Below are positions 8,823 to 17,446 of a stretch of 64,000 nt of DNA, piece by piece; position 1 is the stretch's first letter; each line of letters begins with the position of its first letter. Below the pieces are notes generated by a model that had not been told where the DNA came from, made no database searches, and was given only the letters and a program-made list of their open reading frames with translations. The position numbers and the translations under genes were made by a program. The DNA is from Pseudidiomarina mangrovi. Lineage in GTDB: Bacteria; Pseudomonadota; Gammaproteobacteria; Enterobacterales; Alteromonadaceae. The stretch covers positions 142,491-206,490 of the forward strand of contig NZ_RJLC01000014.1 of NCBI RefSeq assembly GCF_003999375.1, in the 5' to 3' direction.

Positions 8823-10289
8823 ATGAAAAAAGTAATCTTAGTTATTCTGGCCTCTACCCTGCTTCAAGCATTGCCAGCAGCCACCCAGACAACCACTCCA
8901 AAGGACACTTTTACGCAAGCCATTATCGAGAAAGTGATCGCGGCCTATGGCGGTGATGTGCTCTTACAGGCCGACAGCATTAAAGTAATTGATTACAACA
9001 AAGGCCCGTGGCCTGGCGAAGGTGAAACGCCCACTATTCCCGAGTTATGGCGAATCAATGAAGAACTGACAATAGACTTCGTGGGACAGCGCAAAAGCTT
9101 GCTGTCTTACCGCGTGCCGCGAACCACCATAGATTTGGAAAAGTGGATTCAGCAAGGTGATCAAACCATCGTTTTCGACATCCTGCATAAAAAATATTCC
9201 GAACAAAACTGGGCTACTTTTGCACGCCTTGGAGCGTCACTAGAACGCAGTAGCGATACGTTGCATGCTCGACGCTTGGCGAGTCTGAAAGGTGAGCTAG
9301 ACTATGCTGGCGATGACTATTTCCGTGGACGCTTGCAACAAAAACTGACCTACGTAACCGACTCCGGCGAGCGCTATACCTACTTCATTGACAACGCAAA
9401 TGGGCTTATCCACAAGCTGCTGCGCCAGCACCCTCGCGCCGGCGATCTGCTTTATGTTTTTGCCAATCACAGTACCGATAGCAAAGTCGCTTTTGCTCGC
9501 GACATGAACTTCTTTGTCAATGGCGAACTGCGCTTAACTTCAGTTCACCGTGCCATTGAACTTGATCCAGATCTCGAAACCGCCTTTCAAGGCTTTGACG
9601 ATTTTACCCCTTGGGGCGAAACGATTGACGCTTCAGAGTTAACAGCCAAAATGATTTCCGATGGCGTGTATCAAGCTGGCTCAGGTCGCGCACTTACGGT
9701 GTTTATTGAACAGCCTGATCATTATATTGCGATGGGTTCCGCAGATGCCTTAGCAGAGAATTTCGCTGCGGTGAAAGAGCTCTCTCAACAAGCGAAACCT
9801 CTTAACTACTTTGTCGTCACACATCATCATAATGCCAACGTTCGCGGCTTAGATCACGCCATAGCGCTGGGTGCGACAATAGTGGTTGCTGAACAACATC
9901 GAGCGACTATTTTAGGCCATGTGGCTGTAGATGTGACTGACAGCCAAGTCATTGTCGTCCCGCCACGAGCCACATTTTCGTTAGGTGATTTGAAGCTAAT
10001 TGATATCGCGACCGCACACGCACGCCATTACTTACTAGCCTACCTGCCGGCAGCTAAAATGGTGCTGGCAGAAGACCATTACGTTACCGACTTAAAAACC
10101 GCAAAACCACGGATCTATCACGACATGGTGCGCTTTGCTGACGCTCTCGATGAGCTCAATATTGCAGTAGAGACGCTAGTAGATATTCGTGGTTGGCGCC
10201 AATTCAGCATGGAAGAATTAACGCAATGGACACGCGATTTTACGCCGAAAACCTGCCCACCAGGCTACACGATTTGCGTAAACGGTTAA
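8823..10289 (+). CDS. Exported metallo-beta-lactamase-fold protein with degenerate metal site
   Basis: A 488-residue protein with a signal peptide (MKKVILVILASTLLQALPAA). The N-terminal half (about 25-280) is a beta-rich region without a recognised family. The C-terminal half has MBL-fold features. The main motif reads THHHNANVRG where THxHxDH is expected, so the Asp and third His are lost, while a downstream TAHARHYLLAYLP segment and an AEDHY segment keep the positions of the second His and bridging Asp. It may bind one metal or none. A GST-like gene follows after 22 nt. Its function is unknown, and a periplasmic hydrolase or binding role is possible. Confidence 0.7.
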   Translation: MKKVILVILASTLLQALPAATQTTTPKDTFTQAIIEKVIAAYGGDVLLQADSIKVIDYNKGPWPGEGETPTIPELWRINEELTIDFVGQRKSLLSYRVPRTTIDLEKWIQQGDQTIVFDILHKKYSEQNWATFARLGASLERSSDTLHARRLASLKGELDYAGDDYFRGRLQQKLTYVTDSGERYTYFIDNANGLIHKLLRQHPRAGDLLYVFANHSTDSKVAFARDMNFFVNGELRLTSVHRAIELDPDLETAFQGFDDFTPWGETIDASELTAKMISDGVYQAGSGRALTVFIEQPDHYIAMGSADALAENFAAVKELSQQAKPLNYFVVTHHHNANVRGLDHAIALGATIVVAEQHRATILGHVAVDVTDSQVIVVPPRATFSLGDLKLIDIATAHARHYLLAYLPAAKMVLAEDHYVTDLKTAKPRIYHDMVRFADALDELNIAVETLVDIRGWRQFSMEELTQWTRDFTPKTCPPGYTICVNG

Positions 10290-10311
10290 GATGTTAGCGA
10301 TAGGAGCACAA

Positions 10312-10950
10312 ATGAACAAACTGATCTGGGTTGTCGATTCGCCATTCTCACGCTCAATTAAGTGGTTAATGTTGCAAAGAGAAATGGATCATAGTGAGCA
10401 CTTGCTCACTTGGGATACTCTGAAAAGTGACCGCTTGCTGCTTGAGCATAATCCTAAGTTACAAGTTCCCACGCTCATCACTAAAGAGGAAGTCCTTAGC
10501 GACTCGCTGCTGATTATACTGCGGTTGTTGGGACACGACTGGCACCGCACCACGGACGCCAAACTTTTTCGCCTGGGCGATTGCGACTTTGAAGCGACAC
10601 TGATTTTTTTGTTTCGCGCGAACCTGCTGGAGCGCCAATTTGGCCCCAGCCAAGAAAGTGACTTCATGCGTGAGGCCGGCGTAACGAACTACCAAAAAAG
10701 CGTTGATGTACTGCTTGACCATTTGTTGGTTAACACAGGGAAGGTCGAAGTGAACGTGGGTTTAGTTTTGGTTTTCTCGATGATACTCATTGCACGTTTT
10801 ATCGGCCAATCTGATGCTTTGCATGATTATCGCTTTGAGGAATTACTGCAGCTCAATGATGCGCTAACTGCTGATCCCTATTATCAACAGCTCACGCAAA
10901 ATTACACTGGTCATAAGGGCCAGCAATGGCCGTTTTTTCTCGTCGCCTAA
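10312..10950 (+). CDS. Glutathione S-transferase-like protein
   Basis: A 212-residue two-domain protein of the GST type. The N-terminal thioredoxin-like part shows SPFSRSIKW, where the first strand-helix junction carries the catalytic Ser or Cys in GSTs, NPKLQVPTLI with the cis-proline, and SDSLLIILRLL in place of the glutathione-binding E/D-S. The rest is helical. The start was taken at ATG 10312 with AGGAG 5 nt upstream; the ATG at 10291 is too close to the MBL stop and lacks a site. It is probably co-transcribed with the MBL-like gene. The stop overlaps the 3' end of hipA by 4 nt. Confidence 0.72.
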   Translation: MNKLIWVVDSPFSRSIKWLMLQREMDHSEHLLTWDTLKSDRLLLEHNPKLQVPTLITKEEVLSDSLLIILRLLGHDWHRTTDAKLFRLGDCDFEATLIFLFRANLLERQFGPSQESDFMREAGVTNYQKSVDVLLDHLLVNTGKVEVNVGLVLVFSMILIARFIGQSDALHDYRFEELLQLNDALTADPYYQQLTQNYTGHKGQQWPFFLVA

Positions 10951-12260
10951 CGCAAAGTCAGCTCCAACGCGCGACAGCGTTCACGAATACGGTCCGTTAT
11001 CGTTGCGTACATTTGGTCCGGTAGCGGCGTTCGAAAACCACTTTCGATCACCTTTAATAGCTTACCCATGAGCTGTTTGAGTTGTTTCTCCACGAGTGCT
11101 TGCGGTAAGCCTATATTCACACCAAGCTGCACGAAGTCGCTTTGGGTATAAAAGCCAAACTGCTCGCAGGAGTCACTGAAATAACCCTCATCACCTTCTT
11201 CGGTTGCGAGAACACCAATCGACATAAAGCAAGCGCGATCAAAATTGGGATAGGGTGCGAGGCTAAGTACGTCATAGATGGGCGTTAAATTAACCATCGT
11301 TGCGTCTTGTCCGGAAGGTTTGCGCATCAAAGAAAAGTTCTTTAAGTGCAAATCATTGTTCGCAACAAGGTATGAAAAAACGACTTGTAAGAATAGGTTG
11401 AGCGTTACCGCTTTGCTGTTTCCTGAGGTCTCACTTAGCCTTTTTAAAACGGTTTCATAACTTAACGCATCGCTGTCCTTATGCTTTGGGTGCACCAAGC
11501 ATAAAGAAGCGCCATCCTCGACAAAGTAACGCTCATCCTTGCTGAGAATATCGAAACGCTTCGTCACATAAGCGAGTTCCCCGTTTTCAAAGGGTACAAG
11601 GCCACATTCAGCCGTCTTCAGGCCAATCTTATTGGCTAAGCTCATGACAAAAAACTCGTTTTCAGGGCAATGCGGAACACCTTCGGGGGCGGGTTTGACA
11701 ATGTATTGTCCGCCACGCGTCGTTGGCACCAGTTGTTGACCCTCAAGTTTCATCATCAGCTTTCGCTGCACACCTGATATGGAGTGTCCGTTGGCGTGGT
11801 CAACAGCGTAGTCATTGAATGAGCGTGACGTGCCAACAATGGTGACGCCTTTGTCTTTCAATGTGCTTGGTTTCGGTATTGGCAGTTGAACAAATCGCTG
11901 CCTTGGTAACGTTTCAACCTCACCCGCGACTACTGATACGGCACCAATGAGTTCTTCGCCATTGGCGCACAACAACCCAAATTCATCGCTTTTATCAAGT
12001 CGTGCCTTCTGTGCTTGGTGAGTTCTTAGCCAACCTTCTGAGAGTAAATTGGTAAAGAAAGGCGGTAAGGAATCAAACTCATACTGGGCCTTTGCGAGCG
12101 GAAGATGATGCCCAATTGGTGCGCCGCCCAGTAAGTATTCTGGTGCATACTCAAACGTATAAGACTCACGAGCAGATAAGTCCTGCGAGGCCCGATATTC
12201 GGTGAGTATGCCCGCCTTTACACCGTTGACGAAAACGGTCGCGATACGATTAACGTGCAT
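10947..12260 (-). CDS. hipA: HipA-family serine/threonine kinase toxin
   Basis: A 437-residue HipA-type kinase. An N-terminal HipA_N barrel (about 1-110, beginning with ATVFVNGVKAG) is followed by the kinase core. The flexible loop (HSISGVQRKLMMKL), the ATP lysine region GGQYIVKP, the catalytic loop NNDLHLKN and the metal aspartate in PIYDVLSLAPY are all visible. HipA toxins phosphorylate glutamyl-tRNA synthetase or related targets and cause growth arrest. The start at ATG 12260 overlaps the end of the antitoxin gene by 11 nt, so translation is coupled. The module sits inside the tRNA-Arg island and may help keep it in the population. Confidence 0.9.
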   Translation of the reverse strand: MHVNRIATVFVNGVKAGILTEYRASQDLSARESYTFEYAPEYLLGGAPIGHHLPLAKAQYEFDSLPPFFTNLLSEGWLRTHQAQKARLDKSDEFGLLCANGEELIGAVSVVAGEVETLPRQRFVQLPIPKPSTLKDKGVTIVGTSRSFNDYAVDHANGHSISGVQRKLMMKLEGQQLVPTTRGGQYIVKPAPEGVPHCPENEFFVMSLANKIGLKTAECGLVPFENGELAYVTKRFDILSKDERYFVEDGASLCLVHPKHKDSDALSYETVLKRLSETSGNSKAVTLNLFLQVVFSYLVANNDLHLKNFSLMRKPSGQDATMVNLTPIYDVLSLAPYPNFDRACFMSIGVLATEEGDEGYFSDSCEQFGFYTQSDFVQLGVNIGLPQALVEKQLKQLMGKLLKVIESGFRTPLPDQMYATITDRIRERCRALELTLR

Positions 12261-12558
12261 CGGAGCGGCCAACATACAATTTATAGTTGCCAAATACAGC
12301 GATAATTGACTCAATGGTTGAGCACTTTGTTGAGCTTGGTGAATTAAATGCAGCGTAGAGTGTTGTCTTGCTTATCATCGCCAAGTCGCAAAAGGTGTCG
12401 ATGGTAATATCGTTTTCTTTCACATACTGAGTCACACGATCCTTTAATTCAGACAGCGGAAATAACTCTTTATTTTCAAGCTCGGCTGCCTCGATTCGCT
12501 CGAGCTCTTGCAAAAGCCTGCGCGTCTGCTGTTTTAAATCTGTGATGTGACTTTTCAT
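12250..12558 (-). CDS. hipB: HipB-like antitoxin, helix-turn-helix protein
   Basis: A 102-residue protein with a helical, charged N-terminus (about 1-45) and a helix-turn-helix in the C-terminal half (ITIDTFCDLAMISKTTLYAAF, then SIIAVFGNYKLYVG), as in HipB-type antitoxins that repress their own operon. The ATG at 12558 has GGTGA 5 nt upstream and is preferred to the TTG at 12570. It precedes and overlaps hipA. The upstream 115 nt are very AT-rich compared with the surroundings. Confidence 0.82.
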   Translation of the reverse strand: MKSHITDLKQQTRRLLQELERIEAAELENKELFPLSELKDRVTQYVKENDITIDTFCDLAMISKTTLYAAFNSPSSTKCSTIESIIAVFGNYKLYVGRSDAR

Positions 12559-12600
12559 ATACTTCACCAACTAAAGTTGTTTTTAATGAACTATGTTATA

Positions 12601-12629
12601 AATATCTACTATTTAGTTTAATATAGCAA
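12601..12629 (-). promoter_or_regulatory. Candidate promoter of hipBA
   Basis: On the minus strand a TTGCTA (-35) and GATATT (-10) are separated by 17 bp, ending about 43 nt before the hipB ATG, within AT-rich DNA. The match is moderate, and HipB operators could not be assigned with confidence. Confidence 0.3.
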
Positions 12630-12686
12630 ACTTATATTGTATGAAGTACATTAAAGCGTATTTTTATGCGTGAATCTCTATTTTAG

Positions 12687-13949
12687 TCATTTAAATTGAA
12701 CTATTATCCGAAAAATTGGCGGCTCAACCACTGTCTCAAGCTGCCATTGCGTGAGCTGACAGATTCGCTTCACTAAATGTAGTCCTTGCCCAAGACCTTG
12801 ACTAGCAGGCCCTTTTACGCTGGTTTCAGTGACATTTTCTGGAGTTTGATCGCCTACTGGATTGGTCCAATGCAATGCGTGTTCCTTCAGCTCAATATGC
12901 AGCATCTGTTCGCTCGCATGCTCTATTGCGTTATTGATGAGGTTGGTCAGCATTAGCTGCAGCAGATTCTGGTTGGCATGAATACGATAGCTACCAGGTA
13001 CATTGATAGTCAGCTCAAAATCGTCGCGACCTGATAATTTTCGATGCCTCACTACGCAGGCTTCCAGCTCAGCCAACAGGCCTAATGATTCAGTTTTTAC
13101 CGATTCTTCGCGTGCTAGTGCGAGCAGCACTGTGGTGGTTTCTTCAATACGCGCAACCATTTCTCTCAGCTGCTTGCCCTGCTGTTCACTCAGCCCTTTC
13201 GCGTCATCAAGGCGCTCAACCAGAAACCTTAAAACGGTGGTTGGCGTGCGCAGCTCATGACTAATATCGCGGGTAAAATCGGCTTCACGTTGCAGTGCAG
13301 CCTGCAGTTTATCGACGCTGCTTTTTACCACCTCTGCGAGATAACCAATTTCGTTAGGTGGTAAATGCGCGGGCAGCATTATCGGCGTGGCGGTGTCGCT
13401 TGACGTTTTAAAGCTGTTGGACAAGCGCGTTAATGGTTGGGTGATGCTGCGCCCTAAATAGAAACTCAGTAACCACGCGGCGCCGAGGACGGTGGCAAAG
13501 ATCAAGCCGATCCAGGGCACCAAGCGTGGTAAATAATCTCGCGACACTTCAAAGCCAGTCACGTCGGCGGCAAGAATCCATTCGTTGCCGCCTAATTGTA
13601 GGGCTTGCACATGCAGCGTCCCACCAGTTTCGGTCGGAAACTCAACGCGTTCAGGTGAGCGTACGTGCAGCTCTTGCACGCTCGCCGGCAACTCTTGCCA
13701 ACTTGCGTAAACCGTCATAAACGGAAAGCGTGGCTGGGCAACCCGGTCCTCCTCGACATAAACTTGCTCAAGATAAGTCGCTTCGCTATTTACGAGTCGA
13801 TTAAAGACATTGTCCTCAACCACATAGGCGTAGGCGATAAGCAAGCCCACCAAACAGACTGCAAGTATAAGCGCGAAGCTTACGACTGCGGTCTGTAAAG
13901 TACGATTGATACTCGTGCTTTTTCCGGTCACATTCACTTTGCTATTCAC
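12687..13949 (-). CDS. Sensor histidine kinase (two-component)
   Basis: Two membrane helices bracket a periplasmic domain of about 115 residues, followed by HAMP, a HisKA domain with phospho-acceptor histidine in DISHELRTP (about residue 230) and a HATPase domain with N-box NLINNAIEHA and a C-terminal GQGLHLVKRI glycine box. The first glycine box (DxGxG) is replaced by HWTNPVGDQ, as seen in some QseC-like groups. The start is ambiguous among several in-frame GTG codons (13955, 13949, 13937, 13931). GTG 13949 overlaps the response regulator stop and is used here. It is the last gene of the S41-regulator-kinase operon. Confidence 0.88.
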   Translation of the reverse strand: MNSKVNVTGKSTSINRTLQTAVVSFALILAVCLVGLLIAYAYVVEDNVFNRLVNSEATYLEQVYVEEDRVAQPRFPFMTVYASWQELPASVQELHVRSPERVEFPTETGGTLHVQALQLGGNEWILAADVTGFEVSRDYLPRLVPWIGLIFATVLGAAWLLSFYLGRSITQPLTRLSNSFKTSSDTATPIMLPAHLPPNEIGYLAEVVKSSVDKLQAALQREADFTRDISHELRTPTTVLRFLVERLDDAKGLSEQQGKQLREMVARIEETTTVLLALAREESVKTESLGLLAELEACVVRHRKLSGRDDFELTINVPGSYRIHANQNLLQLMLTNLINNAIEHASEQMLHIELKEHALHWTNPVGDQTPENVTETSVKGPASQGLGQGLHLVKRICQLTQWQLETVVEPPIFRIIVQFK

Positions 13950-14631
13950 TCTCACTGGTTTGCAACCGAAAGCCCACCCCATGTAGGGTAGCGAGCATCG
14001 GCGTGGCGAAGGGCTTATCCAACGCTTGCCGCAAAGTATAAATATGCGAACGCAACACATCGCTATCAGGCATATCATCGCCCCAAACCTTGCTAATAAC
14101 TTGCTGCCTACTTACCGCATTTGGATAGGCTCGGACCAACAACAGCAAAATCGCAAAATCCGTGCTGCTCAACTTGAGTAATTGCCCCTCACGTTGCGCC
14201 CACTGCTGCCGCTCATTGACTTCGAGTTCGCCTATTTTCACCGTTTGCGCTTGGTGTAATTGTTGCCGACGCGAAAGCGCCTGACAGCGCAGGTAGAGCT
14301 CTTGCAAATCAAACGGCTTGGTTAGATAGTCATCGGCACCCGCCGCGAAGCCGACAGACTTATCGGAAATACTGTCACGCGCAGTGAGCAACAGTACCGG
14401 CGGTATTGGGTCGCAGGTCAGCTTAATACTCTCGCAGACCTGAATTCCGGTCATGTCGGGCAACATCACATCCAAAATCACCACATCGTAATTTTGCTCT
14501 TGCGCTAATTGCAATCCATGCCGTCCGGTCGCGGCAAAGTCGACTTGCACGCCTTGCTCTTCAAGGTAGTCACAAACCTCAGTTGCTATAGCCAAGGTAT
14601 CTTCGACTAGCAAGACCGTTAATGTGGTCAT
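13942..14631 (-). CDS. OmpR-family response regulator
   Basis: A 229-residue regulator. The receiver domain shows the acidic pair (LLVEDT), phospho-acceptor Asp in VVILDVMLPD and the lysine in LTKPF. The C-terminal winged-helix domain has RQQVISKVWGDDM and RSHIYTLRQALDKP. Its ATG overlaps the stop of the S41 peptidase gene (ATGA), and its stop overlaps the kinase start, so the three genes form one transcript. A candidate target is the divergent region 16014-16149. Confidence 0.93.
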   Translation of the reverse strand: MTTLTVLLVEDTLAIATEVCDYLEEQGVQVDFAATGRHGLQLAQEQNYDVVILDVMLPDMTGIQVCESIKLTCDPIPPVLLLTARDSISDKSVGFAAGADDYLTKPFDLQELYLRCQALSRRQQLHQAQTVKIGELEVNERQQWAQREGQLLKLSSTDFAILLLLVRAYPNAVSRQQVISKVWGDDMPDSDVLRSHIYTLRQALDKPFATPMLATLHGVGFRLQTSESE

Positions 14632-16013
14632 TGCATCAGCTCCTTTATTTTTGTCAGCGCTGTATCGCTGCCGCTTGCCATGTCGGGCTGTACCATTACA
14701 TCAGGAACAACAGGCGTAACCTCAGTCGCGCCATTCGGGCGCACCAACAGTCGGGTGGCCACATACGCGCGCAGCTGCGAGTGCGGCAGGTTAAATAAAT
14801 TCCCTTGTGCGGTTTGATTAGCATAGCCGCCAGTTGGCTCACCAACGAGTGTAGCCATTTCGTTGTCCTGCACTGTCGTTGCGAAAACAATGGCTGCTGA
14901 ATAGGTTACCGGCCCAATCAGTACATAGACATTGCCGGTAAAGCGCCTTGCTTCGCTTTTGGGACTCACTTCATCAGTCCATGGCGTGCGAATCATGTCA
15001 CCTGCACTCCCTTTATAGCCGAACCAGCCGCGATTGTCCTCGTTGAGTCGTTCGGTAACGTGCGACACTAGCTTGAAGGGTGCCTCGGCAAGGTAGCTTG
15101 CAAGCTCAGTCGCGGTATCGGTGTTACCGCCGGTGTTATCGCGAATATCGATGATCAGATGCTGAATGTTTTGCTGCTTGATAGTCGAAAAGTGATCAGC
15201 AATGTCATCAGCGAATTGCTCTGGATCGACATCGAATGAACCCACGCGCAAATAGGCCAGATTAGGTTCTCGGATTTGCAATTCTAAATCGGTGTTAGCA
15301 ACTTGCCCGGTTTGCGACTGCCACTGTTGATCTCTGTTCACGTCAACCGAGTTTACTTGGGTTTCGTGTTGCACCACCAATTCGAAATCACCAATCATGC
15401 CGAACACTGCCCATAGAATATAGGGAAAGCGTGCTGCCACAAAAGCTTCTCGAAGGTGTTGCGTTTCACCGCCGACGAAGTGCTGACCTTGCGCTATGAT
15501 TTGTTCAGCTGACACGCCATTTATCGAGATAATCCGGCTTCCAGATACAAGCGTTTTAGATTCATTATCAGCAACTAAATTATAATCTCGAGCCAGATAC
15601 AAAGAACCATCTTGCTCCTTTACCGCAAAAGGAAATGGCTGGATTCCGGCGTCGACTGCTGCAGCGTATTCTTGATAAGGCCAAATTAAAAAACTGTGGC
15701 CATCATTAAACAAATGCGACAGTTGCCCGACATAACGAAAAAACTCGACACGAGTTAGTGGTTGATCGATTTGTTGCTTAAGTTTAAGCACACTCTGCTG
15801 TATCGCTTGCTGGTCAGCATAGCTGTCGAAATCAGGATGCCTTGCCTGAACACCAGCCACGAATGCTTCAATATCTTGATGAAGTTGTGAGACCGAGATT
15901 TTTCGGTCCATTAAGCTAGGGTCTTCTAGCTCCGGAAAAATATCCAAATGGGATTGCGCGCAGCCACCAAGCAGAAAAATTGTGAGAAATAGTATCGCTT
16001 TAAATGTGTTCAT
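14628..16013 (-). CDS. Lipoprotein S41-family (C-terminal processing-like) peptidase
   Basis: A 461-residue protein with a lipoprotein signal (LLGGC, Cys about residue 18). The peptidase S41 core is present: LIIDIRDNTGGN strand and turn, the nucleophile region GPVTYSAAIVFATT, and VGEPTGG near the lysine position. There is no obvious PDZ domain, so it resembles the tricorn/IRBP-like S41 group. It is exported and membrane-tethered. The start at ATG 16013 has AGGAGA 5 nt upstream. It heads an operon with the response regulator and kinase, so the kinase may sense the state or products of this peptidase, which is an inference from gene order only. Confidence 0.85.
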   Translation of the reverse strand: MNTFKAILFLTIFLLGGCAQSHLDIFPELEDPSLMDRKISVSQLHQDIEAFVAGVQARHPDFDSYADQQAIQQSVLKLKQQIDQPLTRVEFFRYVGQLSHLFNDGHSFLIWPYQEYAAAVDAGIQPFPFAVKEQDGSLYLARDYNLVADNESKTLVSGSRIISINGVSAEQIIAQGQHFVGGETQHLREAFVAARFPYILWAVFGMIGDFELVVQHETQVNSVDVNRDQQWQSQTGQVANTDLELQIREPNLAYLRVGSFDVDPEQFADDIADHFSTIKQQNIQHLIIDIRDNTGGNTDTATELASYLAEAPFKLVSHVTERLNEDNRGWFGYKGSAGDMIRTPWTDEVSPKSEARRFTGNVYVLIGPVTYSAAIVFATTVQDNEMATLVGEPTGGYANQTAQGNLFNLPHSQLRAYVATRLLVRPNGATEVTPVVPDVMVQPDMASGSDTALTKIKELMQ

Positions 16014-16054
16014 GATCGTCTCCTGTAGCTTGGTGCATAAGCTACACAAACGTA

Positions 16055-16093
16055 TGTGAAGACTTTGTCGAGGCTGAACAAATTCTCTTCACA
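16055..16093. promoter_or_regulatory. Inverted repeat in the S41 / DJ-1 divergent region
   Basis: TGTGAAGA (16055-16062) and its exact complement TCTTCACA (16086-16093) lie about three helical turns apart (31 bp centre to centre) between the divergent S41 and DJ-1 genes. This is a plausible binding region for the co-encoded OmpR-type regulator. No experimental support is visible. Confidence 0.35.
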
Positions 16094-16149
16094 TTCTCAC
16101 GACAGCTTCCTAACTAAGATGCTCGAGAATCTTAATCAGGAGACATTCA

Positions 16150-17274
16150 ATGAAAAATGTAATCTTATTTTTAACCGGAATAGCATTGATGCTGGGCAGT
16201 TGTTACCTCAGTAGTGCCATGGCACAAACCGCCAGCAAAGAATCTAGTGACAAGCGCGTACTTATGCTGATTTCGAGCAACGGAACTGAACAGGCGCCGG
16301 AACTCAGTTATGATCTAGAAGAGCTCGCCCAAGCTTATTTGGTGCTGCACGACAATGGTATTCGGATCGATATCATGACCCCCAAAGGTGGCGCGGTATT
16401 GGTGAAGAATAACAAAGACGACTTAGCGTATATTCAGCGATTCAAAAAGCTCGCTTTGAATCAACTCGAGAATACTCTAACGCCGACAGATGTAGACCTT
16501 AGCGATTACCATGCGGTCTTTATTATTGGTGGTTCAGGCGCCATGATTGATCTGCCTGCAGATGCCGCAACGCAAAAGCTACTCAGATCAGTGGTCAATA
16601 GCGATATGACTATTGCTGCGGTCTGTCACGGCCCGGCCGCGTTGGTGAATTTGCAAAACAACGACGGTAGTTGGTTTGTCGATGGCAAGCGCATGAATAG
16701 CTTCACGAATACCGAGGAACATGCATTTTCAGCAGAGCATATCGAGCATTTCCCGTTCTTGCTTGAAGATAAGCTAAAAGAACGCGGATCTATCTTCGTC
16801 AATAATGCACCGATGCTGCCCTATATTGCGGTAGACGGAAATTTAATCACCGCGCAAAACCCTGGTTCCGTCGCCAAAGCAGCTGAAGCCACAGTGTTAG
16901 CTCTTGACTTGCCACTGCAAGCGCGTCAACCATTCCATGACGAAGCAACAATGACGCTTATTTCTGCTGCTCGCGAGACGGGTTCTGCAACGCTCGACCT
17001 AGCACTCGCCCGCAATGTTGATAACTACGACATGAACTATCTGGCTCTGTACGGGTTTTACGCTTACCGCATAGCCGATGAACCGGACAAGCCTCGCGAA
17101 CTTGTGCTAATGCAAACTATTCGCAAGTACTTCTCGCATCCGGAGTACGACACGCAACTCATTCTTAACTTGCTTGAGCAAGGTCAGCGTGAGCCCGCTC
17201 TCGAAATCTTCGAAGAGTTTAAAGCTAAGTTTGCAGGGCATGCGAATCTCGAAAAACTTGAAGCGCTTTTTTGA
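16150..17274 (+). CDS. Exported DJ-1/PfpI-family protein with C-terminal helical extension
   Basis: Residues about 35-260 form a class I glutamine-amidotransferase-like fold of the DJ-1/Hsp31 type, with the nucleophile elbow AAVCHGPAAL and an upstream GGSGAMIDLP segment. Relatives are glyoxalase III-type enzymes, chaperones or proteases. A hydrophobic N-terminus (ILFLTGIALMLGSCYLSSAMA) predicts export, with a possible lipobox Cys. The last about 110 residues are helical and not part of the fold. The start at ATG 16150 has AGGAGA upstream. It is transcribed divergently from the S41-two-component operon and is the last island gene. Confidence 0.82.
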   Translation: MKNVILFLTGIALMLGSCYLSSAMAQTASKESSDKRVLMLISSNGTEQAPELSYDLEELAQAYLVLHDNGIRIDIMTPKGGAVLVKNNKDDLAYIQRFKKLALNQLENTLTPTDVDLSDYHAVFIIGGSGAMIDLPADAATQKLLRSVVNSDMTIAAVCHGPAALVNLQNNDGSWFVDGKRMNSFTNTEEHAFSAEHIEHFPFLLEDKLKERGSIFVNNAPMLPYIAVDGNLITAQNPGSVAKAAEATVLALDLPLQARQPFHDEATMTLISAARETGSATLDLALARNVDNYDMNYLALYGFYAYRIADEPDKPRELVLMQTIRKYFSHPEYDTQLILNLLEQGQREPALEIFEEFKAKFAGHANLEKLEALF

Positions 17275-17332
17275 TTTCGGTCTGCCTAGACTCGAATTGC
17301 GAAGTACGATCCTTGAAATACATATCAGCGGT

Positions 17333-17364
17333 GTTTACAGGTGGAATTCATTCCACCTGTAAAC
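17333..17364. terminator. Perfect 14-bp hairpin downstream of the DJ-1 gene
   Basis: GTTTACAGGTGGAA and its complement with a TTCA loop, followed after five bases by TTTTT. It could terminate the DJ-1 transcript. It lies 36 bp before the right attachment repeat, so a recombination-related role cannot be excluded. The rest of 17275-17399 shows nothing else. Confidence 0.55.
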
Positions 17365-17399
17365 TCAGATTTTTCGAAATTCAGAAAGTTTTATATCGC

Positions 17400-17440
17400 G
17401 AGGCAGAGGTCAGAGGTTCGAATCCTCTCGGGTGCGCCAT
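17400..17440 (+). repeat. attR-like direct repeat (tRNA-Arg 3' fragment)
   Basis: Right copy of the 41-bp repeat. It contains the T-arm and CCA end of tRNA-Arg but no 5' half, so it is not a tRNA gene. It marks the right end of the island. Confidence 0.93.
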
Positions 17441-17446
17441 TTACCG

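Larger units (their letters stand above)
6320..17440. mobile_element. 11.1-kb genomic island integrated at tRNA-Arg(CCG), no visible integrase
   Basis: The segment between the two 41-bp repeats is 11,121 bp including one repeat copy. It carries accessory functions only: a fragment of an AraC-type gene, a membrane protein, an AraC-type regulator, an MBL-like protein, a GST-like protein, HipBA, S41 peptidase plus two-component genes, and DJ-1. Outside the repeats the gene content looks like ordinary chromosome. No tyrosine recombinase, excisionase, relaxase or phage gene is present, so the element is either decayed or moved in trans. Removing it would place the exonuclease-family gene at 17447 directly after the tRNA. 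Confidence 0.85.

Noticed and set aside
12571-12686. Origin or small RNA in the AT-rich stretch before hipB
   Set aside because: AT content alone is not evidence. No repeat set, hairpin plus T-run or conserved box was seen beyond a weak promoter.
17400-17440. Second tRNA-Arg gene
   Set aside because: Only the T-arm and CCA half are present. The 5' acceptor strand, D-arm and anticodon are missing, so it is an attachment-site copy.
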